In this document: piece after piece, positions 57,708 through 64,000 of the stretch
How positions within the stretch are numbered: position 1 is the stretch's first letter
Layout of the letters: each line of letters starts with the position of its first letter
DNA from: Lachnospiraceae bacterium
GTDB lineage: Bacteria > Bacillota > Clostridia > Lachnospirales > Lachnospiraceae
Direction: 5' to 3'
Length of the DNA: 64,000 nucleotides
NCBI GenBank assembly: GCA_015056915.1
Contig: SVFK01000004.1
Coordinates: forward strand, 62,001 to 126,000
The notes under the pieces: generated by a model
Seen by the model: the letters and a program-made list of their open reading frames with translations, nothing else
What the model was told of the DNA's origin: nothing
Database searches by the model: none
Made by a program: the position numbers and the translations under genes

Positions 57708-59585
57708 TTATTCTTCGTAGGTGTATGTGACCACCATTTCTTTGACAATACTTCGGATGTCACTTTCCTCATCCAAGGATGCCTGGCGTAAGCGCTCCAG
57801 CTGCTGTTCAAATTCCTCTGCATCATATTCAATGGGCTTGCCGATATAAATCATTTTATTAGCTGTTTCAAGCAGCCCCTCTTCATTCATCAGTAGCTCC
57901 TCGTACATTTTCTCTCCGGGACGCAATCCGATAAATTCAATCTTAATGTCTTCATCCACACGATACCCGGACAGTTTAATCAGGTTCTTGGCAAGATCCA
58001 CAATCTTCATAGGCTCACCCATATCCAACACAAAGATTTCTCCGCCTCGGGCATAAGCTCCTGCCTGCAATACCAAGGATACCGCCTCGGGAATGGTCAT
58101 GAAATAACGGATAATATCCGGGCTGGTAACCGTCACCGGTCCTCCCTGCTCTATCTGCTTCTTAAACAGGGGAATGACACTGCCGTTACTTCCCAGTACA
58201 TTTCCAAACCGTACTGCCACATATTCCGTCCGGGACTTGCGGTTCAGATTCTGGATAATCATTTCACAGATTCGCTTGCTGGCACCCATGATGTTGGTCG
58301 GATTGACAGCCTTGTCCGTGGAAATCAGCACAAATTTCTCGGTTCCGTATTTATGTGCCGCATTTGCCACCTTCCATGTACCAAAAACATTATTTTTGAT
58401 AGCTTCATTGGGGCTGTCCTCCATCAGAGGCACATGCTTATGAGCCGCCGCATGGTACACAATATCAGGTCTGTATCGTCTAAAGATTTCATCTATTCTG
58501 GCCGTATTACGGACAGATGCGATCAATACCACCATATCAAGCTCGGGCTGATCCCGTTTCAGTTCCTGTTGAATCTCATAGACACTGTTTTCATAGATGT
58601 CCACAATCACCAGCTGTCGGGGATAATGCTGCGCAATCTGGCGGCAAAGCTCACTTCCGATGGAGCCGCCACCGCCGGTAACAAGAACCACCTTATCGCG
58701 GACATATCCGATAATCTCGTCCACATTTACCTCTATAGGATCTCTTCCCAGCAAGTCCTCAATCTGCACCTCACGGAGCTTGGACACGTTCACATCTCCA
58801 TTAATCAGCTGGTACATGCCTGGCAATATACGCATGCGGCAGCCGGTCTCCTTACATATCTCCAAAATAGGCTTCAGCTGTTGCCTGCTGGCGGAAGGAA
58901 TAGCGATAATAATCTCATCCACCGCATACTTTTCGACATTTTCAGGAATGGCCGCAGTATCACCCACAATGGGCACACCTCTCAAATATTTACCATGACA
59001 GCCGGGGTTATCATCTACAGCACACACTACCTGCAGATTTAAATAGTTACTGCTCTCTATTTCCTTGAGAATCGCATTGCCCGCCGCACCGGCACCTACA
59101 ATCATACAATTCACGCGCTTACTCTTACTCAAATGATTCACTCGTCTATTTTGTACCACACGCAGGATACGATAGCTGAAGCGCACTCCGCAGGTGAAAA
59201 TCATCAGAAAGAACCCATAGAAAAAGGGGTAGCTTACCGGGAATCTCACGCCTTCTATCCAACACCAGATAGGCTGCATTGCTGCACACACAATCACTGC
59301 GATTCCGTTGTTGACCAACTCCGTGTCAGAAGCATATCGCCACACACTATTATAGAGTCGAAAAATGTAAAACACTGCAATCGTGGCTATCAGATTAAAT
59401 ATATACATATGCATTATGGCATCCCAGAATTCTCTGGGCACGTCCATAAATTTGAAATCATAGCGCACATATAAGCTCAATACGGATGCTACAAGAATGG
59501 AGAATGCATCAGCTATAATCAAGAGTGCGATTCTGGTTATGGGTATTCCGAGAATACCTACTCTTATATCATTTAACTTTTTCAT
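57708..59585 (-). CDS. Polysaccharide biosynthesis protein, membrane-anchored nucleotide-sugar 4,6-dehydratase (CapD/WbpM/PglF-like)
   Basis: N-terminal TM helices; MIVGAGAAGNAILKEI; VVLVTGGGGSIGSELCRQIAQHYPRQLVIVDIYENSVYEIQQEL. Confidence 0.92.
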   Translation of the reverse strand: MKKLNDIRVGILGIPITRIALLIIADAFSILVASVLSLYVRYDFKFMDVPREFWDAIMHMYIFNLIATIAVFYIFRLYNSVWRYASDTELVNNGIAVIVCAAMQPIWCWIEGVRFPVSYPFFYGFFLMIFTCGVRFSYRILRVVQNRRVNHLSKSKRVNCMIVGAGAAGNAILKEIESSNYLNLQVVCAVDDNPGCHGKYLRGVPIVGDTAAIPENVEKYAVDEIIIAIPSASRQQLKPILEICKETGCRMRILPGMYQLINGDVNVSKLREVQIEDLLGRDPIEVNVDEIIGYVRDKVVLVTGGGGSIGSELCRQIAQHYPRQLVIVDIYENSVYEIQQELKRDQPELDMVVLIASVRNTARIDEIFRRYRPDIVYHAAAHKHVPLMEDSPNEAIKNNVFGTWKVANAAHKYGTEKFVLISTDKAVNPTNIMGASKRICEMIIQNLNRKSRTEYVAVRFGNVLGSNGSVIPLFKKQIEQGGPVTVTSPDIIRYFMTIPEAVSLVLQAGAYARGGEIFVLDMGEPMKIVDLAKNLIKLSGYRVDEDIKIEFIGLRPGEKMYEELLMNEEGLLETANKMIYIGKPIEYDAEEFEQQLERLRQASLDEESDIRSIVKEMVVTYTYEE

Positions 59586-59681
59586 ATTGTCACAATCCTA
59601 TCATTATATTCTTTCCGGTTAACATTGCTTTACTTCTAAAAATATTGATTTTATTGATTTCTTGACATAGTAAATCAATTT

Positions 59682-59710
59682 ATTTTACCACTCAACAAAG
59701 GTGATTGCAA
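59682..59710 (-). promoter_or_regulatory. Putative main promoter of the glycan operon (upstream of the CapD-like gene)
   Basis: Minus strand TTGCAA-17 nt-TAAAAT with TGG before -10; downstream IR ATTGATTT/AAATCAAT. Confidence 0.55.
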
Positions 59711-59770
59711 CTTAAATACTCTGTTGCCCTAAAACAAGATTGTCTGATTACCGTAAATAGAATTTTTTTA

Positions 59771-59800
59771 TTGACGTTACCTTACTGTTAGCCGTAGAAT
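59771..59800 (+). promoter_or_regulatory. Putative promoter for the plus-strand acyltransferase
   Basis: TTGACG (59771-59776), 18-nt spacer, TAGAAT (59795-59800). Confidence 0.55.
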
Positions 59801-59861
59801 AATTGCATCAACAAACCTATTATCGTGATTAAAATATGTCTGAATTTAAAGAGGTTACATT

Positions 59862-61631
59862 ATGTTTGAAGCAAAGACCAGAGACAATCGAATAGATGCA
59901 CTAAAGGGACTCGCCATTATAGCAATCGTAGTGTATCACCTTGGTATGAACATTTTACCCTTTGGATATCTCGGCGTGGAAATTTTCTTGGTGATATCCG
60001 GATATTTATTCATGAAAGGATTCTTAAAATCCGAACAGTCCAATGGTTTTCATTACTTTAATTTTATTTTAAAAAAATTGGTAAGATTATGGCCTCTTGT
60101 TTTAATAGTGGTTTTATTTTCATTGATACCAGGTTTCTTCGTGATGATACCGGATGATTTCGAGAATCTCGGACAATCTGTCGTTGCAGGAAGCACCTTT
60201 ACCACCAATATTCTTTCAAGCATCACCACCAAAAATTACTGGAATACTGCCAATTTATTTAAACCCCTTATGCACACTTGGTACATTGGCATTCTAATGC
60301 AGGCCTATGTACTTTTTCCCATTATTTTATTCATTGTCAATAAGACAACCCGGTATCAAAGTAAATATACGAAATGGGCAGTCATAGTGTTCGGAGTTTT
60401 ATCTTTCATTCTGTACTGCTTACCTTGTTTTTCAGAAGGAAATAAATTTTACCTTCTTCCGTTTCGTTTTTTTGAATTAGCTGCCGGAATGGTAATTGCA
60501 TTCCTGCCTCCAAAGGAAAGGAGAAAATCAAACATTTATACAATCGGAGTTTTTCTATATACCTTACTTTTAATACTATTATGCACATACAAGGGTAACC
60601 TATTAAATGCGCAATTCAAATTACTCCTGACTGTATTCTTAACAGCATTGGTGCTTTTCATCATACATAATACCGTTTACACAAAAAGAAAGCTAATTGA
60701 TGCCTTCGCAGCCATTGGAAAAAGAAGTCTAAGTATTTATTTGTGGCATCAGGTTTTCATAGCCTATATGTACTATGCATTGGTAGAAAAATTGACTATA
60801 CCGGCCGCTTGTATTTTGTTTTTGACAATCGGAATTATTTCCGCATTTAGTTATCGCTTTATTGAAATTCCTTTATCAACAATAACTAGTAAGGGAAAAA
60901 CATTTACAGTGTTACTCCCTACATTCGCAATGTGTATAGCCCTCATTGCCACCGGGTTTATAATCTATTTAAAAGCCGGTGTTATTCGGAATGTTCCCGA
61001 ATTGGGAATTACAACCGATAATATTCAACGAGGCATGCATGCTGCCTATTGCGATATTCCGTACTCCTGGGATAGAGATTTTACGGACTCTCAAAAGACA
61101 AAAATTTTAGTGGTGGGAAATAGTTTTGCACGTGATTGGGCAAACATCCTCAATGAATCTACCTTCTCAGATGATATAGAAATTTCCTACTTCTTTCTTG
61201 ATGAATCAAATTTCAAAGAACGTATTCATCGCATAGAAGATGCCGATTATGTTTTTTATGCATTAGGACCTGACACCGGTAGCATTCCCCAAACGATATT
61301 GAACTCTGTTCCTGAGAAAAAACTATACATTGTCGGAAACAAGAATTTTGGTTCACCTAACGGAATTGTATATGCACAAAGATATAAAGATGATTATTTT
61401 GACAGCGCGGTTCACATTTCAGAAGACATCATAAGTCACAACGCAAAATATAAGGAACTTTATAATAACCATTATATTGATTTGATTACTCCGGTACAGA
61501 ATACTAGCGATATGATTTTCGTATTTACAGATACAAACCATTTTATCAGTCAGGACACCCTTCATTTAACGAAATATGGAGCACAATATTATGCACGCAT
61601 CCTTGATTTTAGTTGGTTGATAATGGATTAG
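59862..61631 (+). CDS. Acyltransferase family 3 fused to SGNH domain (OatA-like)
   Basis: RDNRIDALKGLAIIAIVVYHLGMNILPFGYLGVEIFLVISGYLF; C-terminal KILVVGNSFARDWANIL. Confidence 0.88.
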   Translation: MFEAKTRDNRIDALKGLAIIAIVVYHLGMNILPFGYLGVEIFLVISGYLFMKGFLKSEQSNGFHYFNFILKKLVRLWPLVLIVVLFSLIPGFFVMIPDDFENLGQSVVAGSTFTTNILSSITTKNYWNTANLFKPLMHTWYIGILMQAYVLFPIILFIVNKTTRYQSKYTKWAVIVFGVLSFILYCLPCFSEGNKFYLLPFRFFELAAGMVIAFLPPKERRKSNIYTIGVFLYTLLLILLCTYKGNLLNAQFKLLLTVFLTALVLFIIHNTVYTKRKLIDAFAAIGKRSLSIYLWHQVFIAYMYYALVEKLTIPAACILFLTIGIISAFSYRFIEIPLSTITSKGKTFTVLLPTFAMCIALIATGFIIYLKAGVIRNVPELGITTDNIQRGMHAAYCDIPYSWDRDFTDSQKTKILVVGNSFARDWANILNESTFSDDIEISYFFLDESNFKERIHRIEDADYVFYALGPDTGSIPQTILNSVPEKKLYIVGNKNFGSPNGIVYAQRYKDDYFDSAVHISEDIISHNAKYKELYNNHYIDLITPVQNTSDMIFVFTDTNHFISQDTLHLTKYGAQYYARILDFSWLIMD

Positions 61632-61654
61632 AATTTATCGAATCGTAGTATAGA

Positions 61655-61696
61655 AACACCCCATCCTCTCTATTCCAGGTGGATGGGGTGTTTTTT
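61655..61696 (+). terminator. Intrinsic terminator of the acyltransferase gene
   Basis: AACACCCCATCC-14 nt-GGATGGGGTGTT followed by a T-run (TTTTTT at 61691-61696). Confidence 0.85.
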
Positions 61697-61737
61697 GAAA
61701 CCTTAATGATTAATATGACTCAATCTAATATAATCCA

Positions 61738-63426
61738 TTACATAATATCCGGTGACCATTCAATATCTACTTCGCCACCGCTGGGCGGAGGTGTCGGTAC
61801 CGGTGTGGGTGCAGGCGTGGGCGCCGGAGTCGGGGCAGGCGTGGGTGCCGGTGTAGGGGCCGGAGTTACCACAGGCGCAGGTGCCGGCGGTGCCACAGGT
61901 GCCGGAGTGGGCTCCGGTGTAGGTTCCGGCGTGGGCGCAGGAGTTGCCACGACAGTGGGCTTTTTGGTAGGTGCAGGGGTAGGTGTAGGTGTGGGTGTTG
62001 CAATCGCACCCATTCCGTGATTACCCATACTACCGGAACCGGTTACGGCTTCGCCTCCCTGTTCTCCTTCCGAATCACCACTTTCCTCTATTGCATCTTC
62101 CGAATCGGAAGCTACATTACCCCACAGAGCATTGTGCAGATTTTCCTTCTGCTGTGCGTAGGCATAGAAGGGGTCCTCCTTGATATACTGCTGTGCATTA
62201 CCAATGCCAATCCATTTATTACCGTCAAAATATTGAATTTCACCATCGAAGATACGAACAGAAATCGTTTCTTCCGCTTCTATCGCATCAGTTTCTATCG
62301 TATCCGTTTCTGTGGCATCATTTCCCGTCGTCTCAGTTTCCTTTGCCACTACTTCATAGGTCTCATATTCAGGATATGCTTCAAATCCCAACACTTCTAA
62401 GCCAAAGCTACCGGTAGCCGGATCCTGTCCTTCCTCCAGTCCTAAGAACAGACAATTTTGAAGGTCCTCATCATAAGCATAAACAATGCAGGTAGCATAC
62501 GCCGTATCTGCAACAAATGCTGTCAGATTATCCTCGGAAGGCTGCTCCAGAGTCGTTTTACCCTGTTCATCAAAATGACCGGTATAGTCAACATATTCCA
62601 TGCCTGCCCGGTTACTCCAGAGAGCAAACAAATCACTTGCGGCGGTTCCCACATGAACAGATGCCTTATAATCACCTGTATACAAGCCTTGTAAAAAGAC
62701 TCCCTGCTCATGTCGGATATTGCCGTTATTGCCATCAAGCTTCCATGCTTCAAAGGCACCGTCATAGGTCTGTCCCACTAATGAGGTGATCAGTAGCTGT
62801 ACGGTATTATTTTGATACTGAAGCTGTTTCACTTTACTTTCCGCATCCACATACCACACATTGGAGTAAGGTGCTCCATTGTCATCATAGCCCACCTCTA
62901 TTTTCAGAGCAATACGTCCTTCCTGTTGTAGGAAATAGCTACGTTTTCCTTCTGCAAGCTTGGGCATCATGGTACTCATCCAATGTGCGCTGACAATCTG
63001 GTTCACACTCTCATCCAGGTATTCCGGAAGCTCCAGATTTTGCAGCATCGTCTGCGCCTCCCGTAATATCGCTGCATCCTCTTCTTCCAGATTGACCGCA
63101 ATACTCTGAAGCTTTACCAAAGCCTCCTCATCGTCAAAAAGTCGGTAGCTCTGCTCCAGCATATCTCTTTGCTTGCGGATTTGCCCTACCTCCAGGTACA
63201 AATCCGACAGGGTATGGTAATCAGCCATTTCAAAGGTGCCTGTATTGTATTTCAATTCATAATCACATATCGCACGCTCCGTGTCAGACAGAAGTGGTTC
63301 CGGGGTCACAGTAACCACTTCCTGCACTACCGTTGTTCCTTCCTCGCTTCCGATACCACATCCGGAGAGTAACGTTGCTGTCAACACACATAATGCGCAC
63401 ATATATAAACCTTGTCGTCTTATCAT
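61738..63426 (-). CDS. Lipoprotein of unknown function with C-terminal Pro-Thr-rich repeat region
   Basis: ORF to 63582; likely start [29 protein letters not shown] (lipobox LLSGC); C-terminal [15 protein letters not shown]. Confidence 0.75.
   Translation of the reverse strand: MIRRQGLYMCALCVLTATLLSGCGIGSEEGTTVVQEVVTVTPEPLLSDTERAICDYELKYNTGTFEMADYHTLSDLYLEVGQIRKQRDMLEQSYRLFDDEEALVKLQSIAVNLEEEDAAILREAQTMLQNLELPEYLDESVNQIVSAHWMSTMMPKLAEGKRSYFLQQEGRIALKIEVGYDDNGAPYSNVWYVDAESKVKQLQYQNNTVQLLITSLVGQTYDGAFEAWKLDGNNGNIRHEQGVFLQGLYTGDYKASVHVGTAASDLFALWSNRAGMEYVDYTGHFDEQGKTTLEQPSEDNLTAFVADTAYATCIVYAYDEDLQNCLFLGLEEGQDPATGSFGLEVLGFEAYPEYETYEVVAKETETTGNDATETDTIETDAIEAEETISVRIFDGEIQYFDGNKWIGIGNAQQYIKEDPFYAYAQQKENLHNALWGNVASDSEDAIEESGDSEGEQGGEAVTGSGSMGNHGMGAIATPTPTPTPAPTKKPTVVATPAPTPEPTPEPTPAPVAPPAPAPVVTPAPTPAPTPAPTPAPTPAPTPVPTPPPSGGEVDIEWSPDIM
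61780..62010 (-). repeat. Low-complexity tandem (APTP)n coding repeat
   Basis: Degenerate 12-nt period units (ggtgtgggtgcaggcgtgggcgccggagtc...) encoding PT/AP repeats. Confidence 0.8.
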
Positions 63427-63499
63427 GTATCTTACCTTTCTATACTCGTAATATTTCTTTTCGTCTTCTTTGCCAGTCTCTGCTACAGTATTTTCCTTA

Positions 63500-64000
63500 T
63501 CAGCTTCCTGTGCCCGTTCCCGAAGCTGCTTGGGCTTCCGTCTCCTGTGCCGCGGCTGCTTCGGCAGCATCTCCGTCCGCAATCAGCTTTCGCAGGAATA
63601 AGTCCGCTTCAGAGCCTGCAGGATAGGTGCCCAGATTTATCAGCTGTTGTGCAAGGGAGTAGATGCTCCTTGATACCACAGGACCGTAAATGGTGATTTC
63701 CTGACCATTTTTCTCCAATGTCACATAACCGCCAAAGGCATATTCCGTCTTGTATTGGTCTGCCGGCAAGCCCACCAGAACCGAAGTATAACGATGTCTT
63801 CCGTCCACGGTTTCATATATCACGTCCTCGAGCACACCGTTGGCATTGGTGCCGTAGGACATACCACTCAACACCTTCTCGCCACCCTTTATCATAGGAT
63901 AGGTGCCCCGGTTTGCATTGTTCATAACAAGGGTTCCGTATTCCTTTAGCTTATAATTCTTGATGCCGGTGGTGGTAAGCAGATTGCGCGTATCTGCCGA
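63500..64000 (-). CDS. Protein of unknown function, likely exported (partial; continues beyond right edge)
   Basis: Frame stays open upstream of the ORF-track Met: ...[56 protein letters not shown]... Confidence 0.65.
   Translation of the reverse strand, partial: SADTRNLLTTTGIKNYKLKEYGTLVMNNANRGTYPMIKGGEKVLSGMSYGTNANGVLEDVIYETVDGRHRYTSVLVGLPADQYKTEYAFGGYVTLEKNGQEITIYGPVVSRSIYSLAQQLINLGTYPAGSEADLFLRKLIADGDAAEAAAAQETEAQAASGTGTGS

Noticed and set aside
61780-62010. Possible CRISPR-like or VNTR non-coding array
   Set aside because: Period is about 12 nt, in frame with a Pro/Thr-rich coding region and with no spacers; ordinary low-complexity coding repeat.
61679-62020. Gly-Ala-Val repeat protein ([13 protein letters not shown]) on plus strand
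   Set aside because: Antisense of the (APTP)n repeat in the lipoprotein gene on the minus strand; produced by repeat periodicity.

Overview
The window is almost entirely one very large, mostly minus-strand surface-glycan biosynthesis locus, probably from a Firmicutes (Lachnospiraceae-like) genome. That taxonomic guess rests on protein style and strong AGGAGG Shine-Dalgarno sites, not on a marker gene. Recognisable modules: (i) a CMP-pseudaminic acid pathway (PseB, PseC, a PseH-like GNAT, PseG, PseI, PseF), with a MaoC-like hydratase and a hexapeptide acyltransferase placed between pseG and pseI; (ii) a sialyltransferase-like (GT52/polyST) enzyme beside a PglK/MsbA-type ABC exporter; (iii) GDP-6-deoxymannose genes (ManA, ManC, Gmd), dTDP-sugar genes (RfbB, RfbC) and a CDP-3,6-dideoxyhexose (paratose/tyvelose-type) module (RfbF, RfbG, RfbH, an RfbS/J-like reductase, an RfbE-like epimerase); (iv) a Wzm/Wzt-type exporter flanked by GT2-GT4 fusion proteins and a TupA-like ATP-grasp; (v) Und-P sugar-initiation genes (CapD/PglF-like, PglC-like); (vi) several GtrB/GtrA/GT-C-like membrane decoration systems and SGNH/acyltransferase-3 O-acylation proteins. 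Inside the glycan locus (about 20.8-29.0 kb) is a small accessory/defence-like island with two Rpn-family nuclease genes and one Abi_2/AbiF-like HEPN gene. The most interesting signals are there: a self-contained promoter-hairpin-terminator ncRNA directly upstream of the Abi gene, and, in both Rpn genes, a strong internal Shine-Dalgarno plus in-frame ATG at the homologous Met-Cys position, which predicts an intragenic short product (RpnS-like antitoxin). Both Rpn genes also have near-consensus promoters and structured leaders with possible SD-sequestering hairpins. No tRNA, rRNA or CRISPR array was seen. All family assignments come from reading the sequence; no database search was run.
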